Shown here in pieces: positions 48,173 through 58,048 of a stretch of DNA of 64,000 nucleotides. The stretch is from Hormoscilla sp. GM7CHS1pb. GTDB taxonomy: Bacteria > Cyanobacteriota > Cyanobacteriia > Cyanobacteriales > Desertifilaceae. The translations under genes and the position numbers were made by a program. The notes under the pieces are model-generated. The model had not been told where the DNA came from and ran no database searches. It saw nothing but the letters and a program-made list of their open reading frames with translations. The DNA lies in assembly GCA_014323675.1 (NCBI GenBank), contig JACONN010000002.1, positions 124,001-188,000 on the forward strand, in the 5' to 3' direction. The first letter of the stretch is position 1. Every line of letters starts with the position of its first letter.

Positions 48173-49084
48173 ATGAAACAAGTTCGTCGCTTAATTGTCC
48201 TATCTTTGCTGGCTTTACTCACGGCGATAGTCGTCGTAGCATGTAATGGTGGTAATGGCAGTACTGACCGCAGGATCAAAGTAGCTTCAAAACAGTTCAC
48301 AGAACAGTATATTTTGGGAGAAATGTATGCTATAATGTTAGAAGATCGGGGATTCAAGGTGGAACGGAAGTTGAGCTTAGGTAGTACGCCAGTAATACAA
48401 GCGGGTTTAGAAAACGGTGAAATAGATTTGTATCCAGAGTATACTGGGACAGCATTGACAACTGTACTCAAACTGCCTCCTAGTAGCAATTACCAGCAGG
48501 TGTTCGATACAGTTGCCAAAGGTTACAAGGAAAAATATAACTTGGTTTGGCTTTCCCCGGCCCCGATGAATAACACTTGGGCTTTGGCGATGACCGGTGA
48601 AGATGCGGAAAAATTGGGGATTAAGAAAATATCCGATCTGGTTGACTTAGCTAGTGAGTTGGTGCTGATCGGAACATCAACGTTTGAAGCGCGAGAAGAT
48701 GGTTTGCCTGGACTCAAGCAAGTATATGGGAATTTGGAATTTAAGCAAATTAAGGTTGTCGATCCAGGTTTAAGATATAAAGGACTGCTAGATGGCCAAG
48801 GAGATGTGGTGGTAGCTTTTGGGACGGATGGGGAGATTAGTGCTTTTAATCTGGTTGTGCTAGAAGATGATAAAAAGTTTTTCCCGGTCTATCAAGTTGC
48901 CCCGGTGGTGCGCCAGGAGACATTGGACAAATATCCAGGTATGAGCGATGCTCTTAATTCTATCTCCCCTCTGTTGACGGATGAAGTCATGCAGCGCCTC
49001 AACTATGAAGTGAGCGGTAAGCAGGGCGAACCGGCTGATGTGGCGAGGGAATTTCTGATTCAACAAGGACTCATAAACAATTAA
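48173..49084 (+). CDS. osmoprotectant ABC transporter substrate-binding protein 2
   Basis: This intact 303-residue paralogue has a clear lipoprotein signal (MKQVRRLIVLSLLALLTAIV then VVAC) preceded by AGGAGG. Conserved features match copy 1 (KQFTEQYILGEMYAIMLEDR, ENGEIDLYPEYTGTAL, GEISAFNLVVLEDDKKFF). The two paralogues differ at about a quarter of positions, so their ligand preferences may differ. It lies between copy 1 and the ATPase gene. Confidence 0.92.
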   Translation: MKQVRRLIVLSLLALLTAIVVVACNGGNGSTDRRIKVASKQFTEQYILGEMYAIMLEDRGFKVERKLSLGSTPVIQAGLENGEIDLYPEYTGTALTTVLKLPPSSNYQQVFDTVAKGYKEKYNLVWLSPAPMNNTWALAMTGEDAEKLGIKKISDLVDLASELVLIGTSTFEAREDGLPGLKQVYGNLEFKQIKVVDPGLRYKGLLDGQGDVVVAFGTDGEISAFNLVVLEDDKKFFPVYQVAPVVRQETLDKYPGMSDALNSISPLLTDEVMQRLNYEVSGKQGEPADVAREFLIQQGLINN

Positions 49085-49099
49085 CTATTAGCATTAACA

Positions 49100-50081
49100 A
49101 TGACTATCCGTTTCGATCGCGTATCCCTAACCTTCCCCGGTGCAACCCGTCGGGCGGTGGATGATTGCAGTTGTGAGATAGCAGCAGGGGACCTGGTAGT
49201 GATTTTAGGACCTTCGGGCTGTGGGAAAACGACGCTGCTGAAGATGGTCAACCGTTTATATGAACCGACATCTGGGAGCATTTATCTGCACGAGACTGCT
49301 ATCCGTGAGATGGAGGTGACTAAGCTACGACGTAAAATTGGCTACGTGATTCAGCAGTCTGGTTTGTTTCCCCACATGACAGTTGCTCAGAATATCGCTG
49401 TCGTACCTAAGTTGCTGGATTGGCCTCGGACTAAATATCAGTCCCGCATTGATGAGTTGCTGAAGCTGATAGAATTGCCTCCTGAAGAATATCGTAACCG
49501 CTATCCGGGACAACTCTCTGGGGGACAACAGCAACGGGTGGGGTTGGGCCAGAGCTTTAGCTGGCGACCCTGATGTGCTGTTGATGGATGAACCTTTTGG
49601 GGCGATCGATGCTATCACCCGGGAGACTCTCCAAGATGAAATCCTCTACCTCCAGCAGCAACTGCATAAAACTATTTTGTTTGTCTCCCACGATGTGGAG
49701 GAGGCTTTGCGGCTGGCTGATAAAATCCTGATTCTCGATCGAGGTAAAATTGTACAGTACGATACGCCTTTTAAGATCCTGACTCAGCCTGCTAATCAGT
49801 TTGTCCATGACCTCGTCGGGGCGGATGATATGGTCCGTCAGCTGAGTCTATTACGGGTGGAAACTGCTATGACTGACCTGAAACTAACTGACAGACCAGG
49901 AGCAGGTGATATATCTAAGGATAATCAGACGATCGCCCGCGACGATAATCTCCGTCAGGCTTTATCTCTGATGCTGGGGACTGGTGCTAGTTCGCTGACG
50001 GTACGAGATGGCGATCGCCCTGTTGGTGTCTTAACTCTCGATTATATTCGTAATTCTGTAGCAGCTCAACACAAGGAATAA
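49100..50081 (+). CDS. osmoprotectant ABC transporter ATPase with CBS segment, frameshifted
   Basis: The ATPase has Walker A GPSGCGKTTL, the Q-loop in IGYVIQQSGLFPHMT, signature LSGGQQQRVGLA, Walker B DVLLMDEPFGAID and H-loop FVSHDVEEAL. After about residue 250 a CBS-like segment follows (DDNLRQALSLMLGTGASSLT). CBS domains sense ionic strength in OpuA-type transporters. The frame breaks at 49546-49548: three Gs where two would read VGLARALAGDPDVLL. Repaired it is about 327 residues. It energises uptake through the permeases at 50260 and 50967. Confidence 0.9.
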
Positions 50082-50259
50082 CCTGGTTGTGAATTGTAAA
50101 TTGCGACGAAGCAAAAGTAGGTTTAGTTGAGGCACGAACCCCAATAAGCTAGTTCCGTTGGGTAACGCTTACCTTAACCAAACCTACGGTATTAAGGTAA
50201 ATAATGCGAAGAATTATTATGTCAATTGACAATTAACAATTAACCATTGACAAATTACC

Positions 50260-50891
50260 GTGAGCTATATAATTAAGAATCCTGGAGTTGTTGGGAGTCT
50301 CCTGCTGGAACATCTGCTATTAATTGGCACGACCCTGGCGATCGCCGTCTCGATCGCTTTACCTATAGGATTGCTAGTCACGCGCTACCGCTGGTTGAAA
50401 GTACCGACGATCGGGTTGCTGGGGGTCTTCTACACCATCCCGAGTCTAGCACTAATTATTCTCCTAGTGCCAATTTTTGGGTTAAATCCGGCCTCAGTGA
50501 TTGCTGGTATGGTTATCTATGCCCAAGTGATTCTGGTAAGGAATCTGGTAGTAGGACTAGAATCGATTCCTGCTACAATTAGCGAAGCAGCGCGGGCATG
50601 GGGATGAATCCTTGGCAGCGGTGGTGGTGGGTGCAGGTGCCACTGATATTGCCGATTTTTATCGCCGGGTTGCGGATCGCAGCAATTGTCGGTATTGCTA
50701 TTGCTACTGTTGGGGCAAAGTTTGGTGCGGGAGGACTGGGTGTTCTCCTGTTTGATGGCATTGCTCAAAATCGTAATGATAAAATTACAACTGGAGCGAT
50801 CGCCGTTTCTCTCCTGGCTTTTACTATTAATGGCGGCTTGTTGGTACTAGAACGGTTAGCTAATCCCAGCAGGCGGGTTAGCAAGACTTAG
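50260..50891 (+). CDS. osmoprotectant ABC transporter permease A, frameshifted
   Basis: This is a multi-spanning OpuC-type permease, with the EAA-type motif in AARGMGMNPWQRWWWVQVP joining the cytoplasmic coupling helix. It starts at GTG 50260 (SYIIKNPGVVGSLLLEHLLL). The frame breaks at a run of three Gs (50594-50596); with four, EAARGMGMNPWQ is restored and the 210-residue protein is complete. It is separated from the ATPase by a 178-bp A+T-rich spacer and faces permease B tail to tail. Confidence 0.88.
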
Positions 50892-50910
50892 AATTGAGAT
50901 GTCCATTCGC

Positions 50911-50938
50911 CTCGTTCCCTGGGGACCGCCAGGGAACG
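50911..50938. repeat. dispersed palindrome between convergent permeases
   Basis: CTCGTTCCCTGGGGACCGCC followed by AGGGAACG is a variant of the palindrome also found at 15761, 16607, 19974, 20160, 20261, 55895 and 57928. Here it stands between two convergent genes and could act as a bidirectional terminator. Confidence 0.65.
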
Positions 50939-50966
50939 CAATTTTCCATTACAGTCTTAGCGTTCC

Positions 50967-51608
50967 TTAAGTCACGGGGGGTTGTAAGAATCGTTGTAAA
51001 GCACTGAGACTGACTTCAGCAGTCAGTGCGAGGATGGCGACAGGAATGGCACCCACAAGTAGAACGGAATTATCATAGAGGGCAAAGCCCAGAACGATCG
51101 AGGATCCTAATCCGCCAGCACCGATAAAAGCAGCTAGAGTGGCACTGGCAATGACTTCCACGGTAGCTGTTTTAATCCCAGCTACGATCGCGGGCAGGGC
51201 TAAGGGTATTTCAATCTGGCGCAGCACTTGTGCCGGTAGCATTCCCATGCCATAGGCGGCTTCAACAATGGCGGAATCGATCGTGCGGAAGGCGACATCC
51301 GTGCTAATCAAAATGGGTGGCATGGCTAAAATCGTTAGGGCGATCGCCGCTGATTGGAAGCTAAGTCCAAAATAGGGGATAGCTAGGAACAAAATTGCCA
51401 GACTGGGAATTACTCGCAGGGAGTTGAAAGTATTAATAACAATAGTCGAGACAGTGGCCGATCGCGAAGAAAGCCATCCCAAGGGTAAACCTACAACTAA
51501 GCTAATAGCCAGTGGCACTGCTACCAGTAGCAGATGTTCCTGTAGCGCTTTCACCAGATACTCTGGATTATTAGCCGCATATTCATAAGCTTGCCGGAAA
51601 ATATTCAT
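50967..51608 (-). CDS. osmoprotectant ABC transporter permease B
   Basis: This 213-residue membrane protein is homologous to permease A: EHLLLVAVPLAISLVVGLPL near the N terminus, the loop VEAAYGMGMLPAQVLRQIEI with EAA motif, then ASATLAAFIGAGGLGSSI. It is intact. It is encoded on the opposite strand to the rest of the transporter genes and convergent with permease A, so it needs its own promoter. The 51609-51792 region, which holds a TTGTCAGTTGTTAGTTGTTA-like repeat, probably contains this and the sensor-kinase promoter. Confidence 0.92.
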   Translation of the reverse strand: MNIFRQAYEYAANNPEYLVKALQEHLLLVAVPLAISLVVGLPLGWLSSRSATVSTIVINTFNSLRVIPSLAILFLAIPYFGLSFQSAAIALTILAMPPILISTDVAFRTIDSAIVEAAYGMGMLPAQVLRQIEIPLALPAIVAGIKTATVEVIASATLAAFIGAGGLGSSIVLGFALYDNSVLLVGAIPVAILALTAEVSLSALQRFLQPPVT

Positions 51609-51792
51609 TTTATTGTCAGTTGTTGTTGTCAGTTGTTAGTTGTTAGTTGCTAAGCTGTCTCCTCCTCTGCTTCTCCGCTTCTCCTCTCCCTGCTTCATAC
51701 AAAATACTCATAATTATATCATGTTTTTCTCAGAATCGCTTGTTAAACTGAAAGAGTGAAAGCAACAAAAGTCGATCTGAAATACTGATATT

Positions 51793-53282
51793 ATGAAATT
51801 TCCCAGTATTTGGCACCCAAAAATCTCTCAACTCTGGGTAGGGCGCAGCCAGGGCCGGGACACCCTAATTGTACGCCAGAAGTTGCCCGACCCAAATTCG
51901 CTACAGTTTCGCCTGACTGTAGGTATTGCTGCGGTTTCGGCGGTGGGACTGGGCAGCCTTTCCCTTTATACTAGCATGAAAATGCATCAGCAGCTAATTT
52001 ACACTCACAAGCAGAATATCCAATATGTTGCCGATCGCTTTCCCCGGGATGTGGAAACATATAGCCAACAGTTACCGCTAGAGATAGGATTACAACATGC
52101 AATTGATGAGAGTAACACAAAGAATCTATTTCTGTGGGTAAAAACTGCGGATGGCAACATTCTCACGAAATCAGCGATATTGGCAGTTGACCGTCAGGAA
52201 TATACGGCTTTAATATCTATTGATAATCAACAGATGGCCCCCGAGTAGATGCCATCAATGACAAATATATGGCAATTTGTAGCGGTACATTGGTGGTACA
52301 GGGTAGAAAGCTAGGTCACTTATATGTCGCTCAGGACATTACCTCAGATCGCCTGAAGCTAAATTCAATGGTGGGTAGTTTGTTGATTGCTACAATATTG
52401 GCGATCGCCCTAATTACTGTGGCCATTGCCCTGTACGTCAGGCGATCGCTCGAACCGGTGCGACAGATATCTCAGCATGCAGGGGCCATTTCCGCTGCTG
52501 ATTTAGGTAAGGCACGGGTACAGCTAGACTGCGCTCCCAGCGAGGTGAGAGAATTAGCCCGTACCCTGGACATCATGTTATCTCGCCTGTCTGAATCTTG
52601 GGAACAACAGCGACAATTTGTCAGCAATGTCTCCCACGAGTTGCGCACGCCCTTGACTATTGTGGCAGGATATGTTCAAAGTACCCTCAGACGGGGTGCT
52701 AACTTAACAGAACCTCAGCGAGAAGCCTTGGCAACGGCGGCGGGAGAGGCCGATCGGACCATCCAATTATTGCAGGATTTACTCGAGTTAGCCAGGGCAG
52801 ATAGCGGTCACATCCACTTTCAGTTGGAGGTAGTCATGCTGAATGATTTATTGTCAGAAGTAGTGGGGATGGCACGACAATATAGTAATCGTCAAATTAT
52901 CCTGTCCGCAGACAAAGGATCTCACGAGGTAGTAGCAGATTGCAATCGTCTCAAACAGGTGCTGCTGAATCTGATTGACAATGCGGTAAAATATTCCGAT
53001 CCGGACAAACCGGTGACGGTTAAGTTAGATCGCCAGGGTTCCCAGGTGTTAATTGCTGTCTGCGACACTGGATGTGGCATACCCCTGCCAGACCAAACCC
53101 GCATCTTTGAGAGATTTTATCGGGTAGATGAAACCAGGGCTCGGGCAACTGGCGGGACCGGTTTGGGTTTGTCGATCGTCAAAACCCTAGTGGAAGGAAT
53201 GGGTGGTCGCGTCACGGTGCTATCCAAGTTAGGTAAAGGGAGCACCTTTACAGTCTGGTTACCCGCACAGTCAGCCCCATAA
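51793..53282 (+). CDS. two-component sensor histidine kinase, frameshifted
   Basis: The N-terminal part has a membrane helix (LTVGIAAVSAVGLGSLSLYT) and a periplasmic loop; a second helix (VGSLLIATILAIALITVAIA) leads to a HAMP domain (RRSLEPVRQISQHAG). The kinase core has SHELRTPLTIVAGY (phospho-acceptor His), LLNLIDNAVKYSD (N box), VCDTGCGIPL (G1) and GGTGLGLSIVKTLV (G2). The frame breaks at five Cs (52238-52242); with six, it reads MAPRVDAINDKYMAICSG. Repaired it is about 496 residues. No response regulator is adjacent; the nearest is at 58049. It is next to the osmoprotectant permease, so an osmotic signal is conceivable. Confidence 0.9.
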
Positions 53283-53343
53283 TCAGCACAGGAGTGATAA
53301 TTCAAACAATTGCTGTGTCATAGTTATGAAGATTGAAGGCGGT

Positions 53344-55827
53344 TCAAAAGAAGTTAATGAAATCGTCAAGATTACTCAGGGTCAAATCAATGTCCTCTAG
53401 AGTAACCTGGGTTTCGCCTCCAATGTTAATCGAGGTATTTCCGTCCTGAAAGACGGTCTGCAAATTGGCGGAACTCCCTTCTTCTACCCGGATGGAGTCG
53501 ATGCCAAGTTCAAAGTTTATGATGAGATCCCGGCCATCGCCCGGTCTGAAGACCAAAATATCGGCGCCATTTCCTCCGTTGAGGGTGTCGTTTCCTTTTC
53601 CTCCGTCGATAATGTCATTCCCATTTCCTCCACGGAGGTCATCGTTTCCAATTCCGCCTACGAGAGTATCTTTCCCATTTCCGATGCCACCAATGAGGCG
53701 ATCGTTTCCATTTCCGCCTATTATAGAGTCGTGCCCATGTCCTCCGTGGAGGCTATCGTTTCCTTCGCCACCAACGAGGGTGTCGTCCCCTTCAAACGCC
53801 TCTATCTTGTCATTTCCTCCTCGGCCATCAAGGCGTTCCCCGTCGGCCGTCCCCCGGAGGTGGTCGTCCTGATCATTCTGACCGATTGTTGGTAGGTCTC
53901 CGACAGGTCTGACAGGGATAATCAAAACGTTCTCTAGGACGGCTAGGGTTTCGCCTCCAGCTTTAATCAAGGTATCTCGGCCCTGAGAGACGATCTCGAA
54001 ATTGGTGGAAATCCGGATGGAGTCGATGCCATTTTCAAAGTCTCGGATGGTATCCTTGCCATCGCCCGGCCTTAGGATAAAAGTATCGGCGCCCTTTCCT
54101 CCACGGAGGTCATCGTTCCCCTTTCCGCCGTCGAGGGTATCGTTTCCATCTCCTCCGTTGAGGCGATCGTTTCCATTTCCGCCTATAAGAGTATCTTTTC
54201 CATCGGAGATGCCACCAATGAGGCGATCGTTCCCTTCTCCGCCCACGAGAGAGTCGTTCCCATGTCCTCCGTGGAGGCGATCGCTTCCTGGGCCACCAAC
54301 GAGGGTGTCGTCCCCTTTAAACGCCTCTATCTTGTCATTTCCTGCTAGGCCATCCAGATATTCCCCGTCGGCCGTCCCCCGGAGGTGGTCGTTCTGATTA
54401 TTCTGACCGATGATTTTAGGAATTACAGTCGCAACAGCCGCAACAGCCGCATTCGCATCAATCAAACCATGGCCGGTATCGTTATCGTAGCCGGGAGCTC
54501 CCATATTAATGGCAGTTTTCTCCAAAGTGGAATAAATTTTGCTGGGAGTCAAGCGACCCGAACCGCCAGCAGCTTCTAGCATCAAGGCTGCTACTGCTGC
54601 TGCATGGGGCGCTGCTGCCGAAGTCCCGGAGAAGTTCGGGAAGCCATCTTTATCGCTATCTCGGCCAAAGAAGGTGGTATTTGTCCCGTCTGGAGCCACA
54701 ATATCAACATTCTGGCGGTTTTCTGGTTTAGCCAAACGGTTACCTGCTGTATCGAAGAGAATGTCTATACCACCTGCGGAGGAAAATGGGTTTAATACAG
54801 GTGGGTTGACACCATATTCTGGTGTATTGAGATAATAAGCAGCTCCGACAGAGGAAGCCCCAGCCGCGTTAGCATGACCGAAGCTGGTTGGGCTATCAGT
54901 ATTGTACTCGTTAATGGTGACGTCCCCGAATCCCACATACTTCATTAGTCCGGGGTTGGGACCGCCAAAACCCTTGCCAATAGCCTTGCCAATGACAATA
55001 TTAAAGGACCCACCCCTTGGAAAGCTGAAAGCTTCAATTGGATCTCCACCTATATTGGGACTGAGACCTGGACCTTGAGCTTTACTAACGAGCTTTTTGT
55101 TTGCATCATACACGAAGATGTCAAGATCGCTAGCCGAACCGCGACCAAGCTCAAAGGATTCAAATGGCTGATCCCACTGGAATGAAAAGAGAGCTCCAGT
55201 AGACACTGTAATCGCTTGGTGAGTATCTATTCCAGCACCAGGGTCGAAGTCGTGCCACTCATAGGTTTTCCCGAACAAAGTTTCGGTCTCGCCGCTAGGA
55301 TTAAAAGCACTCTCATAGCTCCGACGAGCGCTGTTTCCAGCGGAGGAAAAGTAGGCGACGCCATTAGCAACGACTTCATCCACCGCTTGTGCGACCGGCC
55401 CATCTTGGAACATCGGTTCCGTAGGGTAGAGTACGTCATCTACAATTATATCAGCACCCGCAGCAGCCAGAGCGCGGATACCATCAGCAAAATCCTCTTG
55501 ACCCCTTCTGCCTCTAGCTGTGTGGAAAACCAATTTAGCACCAGGTGCAATATCGTAGATCAGTTGCAACATGGCACGCCCTTCATCAATATCGATACGG
55601 GGCTTAGTACCATCTTTCAGGACCTTAATTCCTGCTGGTAAGTCGCCGCTAGCAATATCGTCTGATGCGTTGTTCCTGGCAGTACGTGAAGTATTGTAAC
55701 TATCTGAGAGTACGCCTATGGTAATGCCAGTGCCATCAACGCCAAATTTTTTCCGTGCCTCATCGGATTTCATGGCTTTGTTAGCTTGGCTTGTGTTTAA
55801 CCCGACTTTGGTTGTTGGTTGATTCAT
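53344..55827 (-). CDS. subtilase-like protein with RTX calcium-binding repeats
   Basis: The 827-residue protein starts with a subtilisin-type fold (TGITIGVLSDSYN with the Asp, SSAGNSARRSYES, SGTSAAAPHAAAVAALMLEA with the catalytic Ser). Two blocks of glycine-rich nonapeptide repeats follow (GGxGNDxLxGG), each ending in a GADTF or GADIL...RPGDG.D.I.(D/N)FE.GIDSIR segment. No N-terminal signal peptide is seen, so secretion by a type I (RTX) system is likely. The usual catalytic His position appears to be Glu in DEGRAMLQLIYDIAPGA, so activity is uncertain. I start at MNQPTTKVGLNTSQ rather than 21 codons upstream. The next gene upstream encodes a cohesin/dockerin-like protein. Confidence 0.85.
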   Translation of the reverse strand: MNQPTTKVGLNTSQANKAMKSDEARKKFGVDGTGITIGVLSDSYNTSRTARNNASDDIASGDLPAGIKVLKDGTKPRIDIDEGRAMLQLIYDIAPGAKLVFHTARGRRGQEDFADGIRALAAAGADIIVDDVLYPTEPMFQDGPVAQAVDEVVANGVAYFSSAGNSARRSYESAFNPSGETETLFGKTYEWHDFDPGAGIDTHQAITVSTGALFSFQWDQPFESFELGRGSASDLDIFVYDANKKLVSKAQGPGLSPNIGGDPIEAFSFPRGGSFNIVIGKAIGKGFGGPNPGLMKYVGFGDVTINEYNTDSPTSFGHANAAGASSVGAAYYLNTPEYGVNPPVLNPFSSAGGIDILFDTAGNRLAKPENRQNVDIVAPDGTNTTFFGRDSDKDGFPNFSGTSAAAPHAAAVAALMLEAAGGSGRLTPSKIYSTLEKTAINMGAPGYDNDTGHGLIDANAAVAAVATVIPKIIGQNNQNDHLRGTADGEYLDGLAGNDKIEAFKGDDTLVGGPGSDRLHGGHGNDSLVGGEGNDRLIGGISDGKDTLIGGNGNDRLNGGDGNDTLDGGKGNDDLRGGKGADTFILRPGDGKDTIRDFENGIDSIRISTNFEIVSQGRDTLIKAGGETLAVLENVLIIPVRPVGDLPTIGQNDQDDHLRGTADGERLDGRGGNDKIEAFEGDDTLVGGEGNDSLHGGHGHDSIIGGNGNDRLIGGIGNGKDTLVGGIGNDDLRGGNGNDIIDGGKGNDTLNGGNGADILVFRPGDGRDLIINFELGIDSIRVEEGSSANLQTVFQDGNTSINIGGETQVTLEDIDLTLSNLDDFINFF

Positions 55828-55932
55828 AAGGCGACGAGGTACTTGGTTTACAATTTTACTATAGCATGTTCTCGTCAGGCAGATCCTCAAATGCCTTCCC
55901 AGGTAGAGCCCGGGAAGGAGAGGAATAGGGTT

Positions 55933-57213
55933 TTACAGGCTGAAAGATTGTAGGTGCGCATTAATTGCCTCCGCAGTAGTACGGGTGGCATCTGGACTTA
56001 CTGCACCCTCGATTAAAGCCTGATCTTCAAACCCGAGAGCATGGCGCATGAATAAAATACCATCAGTTAACGCTCCCGCCGTGCCATTGCCATCTACATC
56101 TAACATAGTGTCCCCCACTTCATCCAAGTAGGCAACAATTTCCTCGGTATTGCGGGTGGCACCTTCACCTACAACACCTTCAGTCAAAGTCTCTCCCCTG
56201 AACCCGAAGAGATAACGTATGGCTACAAGGCCGTCAGTTAATGCATCTATAACTCCATTCCCATCAATGTCCAGTGCAGGTGATGGAGCAGGCGAGGTTA
56301 ATGCAATTGAACTGGGAACAAAGTTGCTATTTGCAGGCAGGTCATCTGAGTTGGCACTAAAGTTGATCTGTGTCCCTTCAAACCCTGGTAGCGTTGTGAA
56401 GTTGGCCGTGTAAAGGGTAAGATTGGAATTGTTGGGCCAATTTCCTTTTTCATCTACCCAAGCTTGCAAGATGTATTTGTCTGTGTTCGGGTCGCCGTCC
56501 AAACCCCCATTGGTGACAGGATCGTCCAAGACTGCACTTATAGGTTGCGCACCCAAAGAGAAGCGCTCGGTCAGACCAGTGACTGGATCGAATGCTACTT
56601 GAGAACTGTCCCAATGCATGCCAAAGGCTATTCCTGTGGTGGGAGTTTCCGCAGGTTCAGTAGAGTAGTTAACATCAAAGCTGATGCTCGTGTTTGGTTC
56701 TACTGCTTCGGTCAGTTCAGAAGGAGTGATTTTCAGTTGAATGACTTCTTCAGGAGCAGAGGGTATGTCCTCCTCGATTATTGGCCCGCCGAATACTGGC
56801 ATGATTATAGCTTTAGCCCATCCTAAGTTCTCCAGCTTCGCTAGTTCGCCGATCTTGCTTATCGGTATCGACCCAGAAACTGTATTACCCCGGACGCTCC
56901 CATCTAGCCCCAAGGCTTTGAGCTTCTTTAACAATGCCTCCCCATCATCATCTTCTGCTATCGCTCGAATGCCCACCGTCTGGCCATCAATGTAAAGGAT
57001 CTCGGCGTTTATGAGCGGGGGTGCTTTTTCGGTTCCTTGAATAGCGGCGTCTACGCCGTCTGCGCCAACTGCATAGACCCAAGCTAGTTCGGGGCCAACT
57101 TTGTCAATCAACTGTGAAGCCTCACTCTTAGTCAAATTCTTGTTTTCTACCAGATACTCTGGCAAATCAAAGGGTTCTACATCTGAGAAATCAATTTTAT
57201 TTTCAATTTCCAT
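55933..57213 (-). CDS. cohesin/dockerin-like repeat protein
   Basis: The 426-residue protein starts at the ATG with GAGGAG 7 nt upstream (MEIENKIDFSDVEPFDL). The middle (about 165-310) resembles a cohesin-type beta sandwich (SISFDVNYSTE, TGIAFGMHWDSSQVAFDP). The C terminus has two dockerin-like EF-hand pairs: LDIDGNGVIDALTDGLVAIR and LDVDGNGTAGALTDGILFMR, each a DxDxNG calcium loop with a helix. No signal peptide or anchor is found. Together with the following RTX protease it could form a calcium-dependent extracellular complex (inference). Its N-terminal 160 residues are not recognised. Confidence 0.75.
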   Translation of the reverse strand: MEIENKIDFSDVEPFDLPEYLVENKNLTKSEASQLIDKVGPELAWVYAVGADGVDAAIQGTEKAPPLINAEILYIDGQTVGIRAIAEDDDGEALLKKLKALGLDGSVRGNTVSGSIPISKIGELAKLENLGWAKAIIMPVFGGPIIEEDIPSAPEEVIQLKITPSELTEAVEPNTSISFDVNYSTEPAETPTTGIAFGMHWDSSQVAFDPVTGLTERFSLGAQPISAVLDDPVTNGGLDGDPNTDKYILQAWVDEKGNWPNNSNLTLYTANFTTLPGFEGTQINFSANSDDLPANSNFVPSSIALTSPAPSPALDIDGNGVIDALTDGLVAIRYLFGFRGETLTEGVVGEGATRNTEEIVAYLDEVGDTMLDVDGNGTAGALTDGILFMRHALGFEDQALIEGAVSPDATRTTAEAINAHLQSFSL

Positions 57214-58048
57214 AAGGCTCCTCGGCCAATTTTGGCTAATTTTGCTTTTCATCATCTCTGGGGTCGCCGGTTGCTTTTGATGTTTCCACCGGTGCCTGGC
57301 TTGCCCTAGCGGTTGTCAGGAGTATTGGAGTCCTGACTTGTGACTTGGGTATGAGGTTGTTTCCCTACCTGAATATAGCATAACTAACTTGATTGCGTTT
57401 TGTCAAGGGTTTTGAGAAAAAATTTTTTCTTGGAGATGAAAATGCGCTCAACCCATGTATATCAATAGTTTCGGCTCGTAAAAAAATGTTTTTGTAACGT
57501 ATAGCTCCTTCTATCTATACTCTGGTGCCGACCAGCTGTAGCTTTAACCCCTACACTTACTGCAATTTGAGAACGGATCCAGGCCTTAGTCCCTGGATGA
57601 GACTGCCTGAGCGGATGCTAAAGCGCAGCTGGTTATCTGGTATTGCTCGCAGTCTGCGAGGGTATTGCTCGCAAGCTGCGAGGGTATTGGTCGCAGCTTG
57701 CTGCCTGGCCATGACAGATTTAACTGTTCATTGTATATTATTATCTTACACTATTATTTGATTTTACGTCCACTACCAACTCTCCTAACCCCCAACCCCT
57801 AACCCCTAACCCCTAACCCCGATATTCCTATGAAAAGATTGTGCCATAGGGTATAATCAGTAGAACAGGATCGGACCAAATATTCTGTCTCCAGAATATC
57901 GCGCTCAGGAGGCAGATCCTCTAGAGCATCGTTCCCAGGAGTCCCTGGTGGGAACGAGAGGGAGAACTCTCAAAGCCCCCTTACTAAGGGGGGTTTGGGG
58001 GGATCTCCAGCAAGCGATCGATCGATAGTCTTCATATTCCCTCATGCC
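57214..58048. other. gene-free interval with repeats
   Basis: It holds three copies of a GAGGGTATTGCTCGCAGTCTG-like unit around 57640-57700, a CCCTAAC heptamer run (57785-57818), the palindrome GTTCCCAGGAGTCCCTGGTG (57928-57950) and the phrase CCCCCTTACTAAGGGGGG (57979-57996), a perfect palindrome. The response-regulator promoter must lie toward the right end. No gene is seen. Confidence 0.6.

Noticed and set aside
53465..54397. Frames rich in FPFPP opposite the RTX protein
   Set aside because: They are the antisense of glycine-rich RTX repeats.
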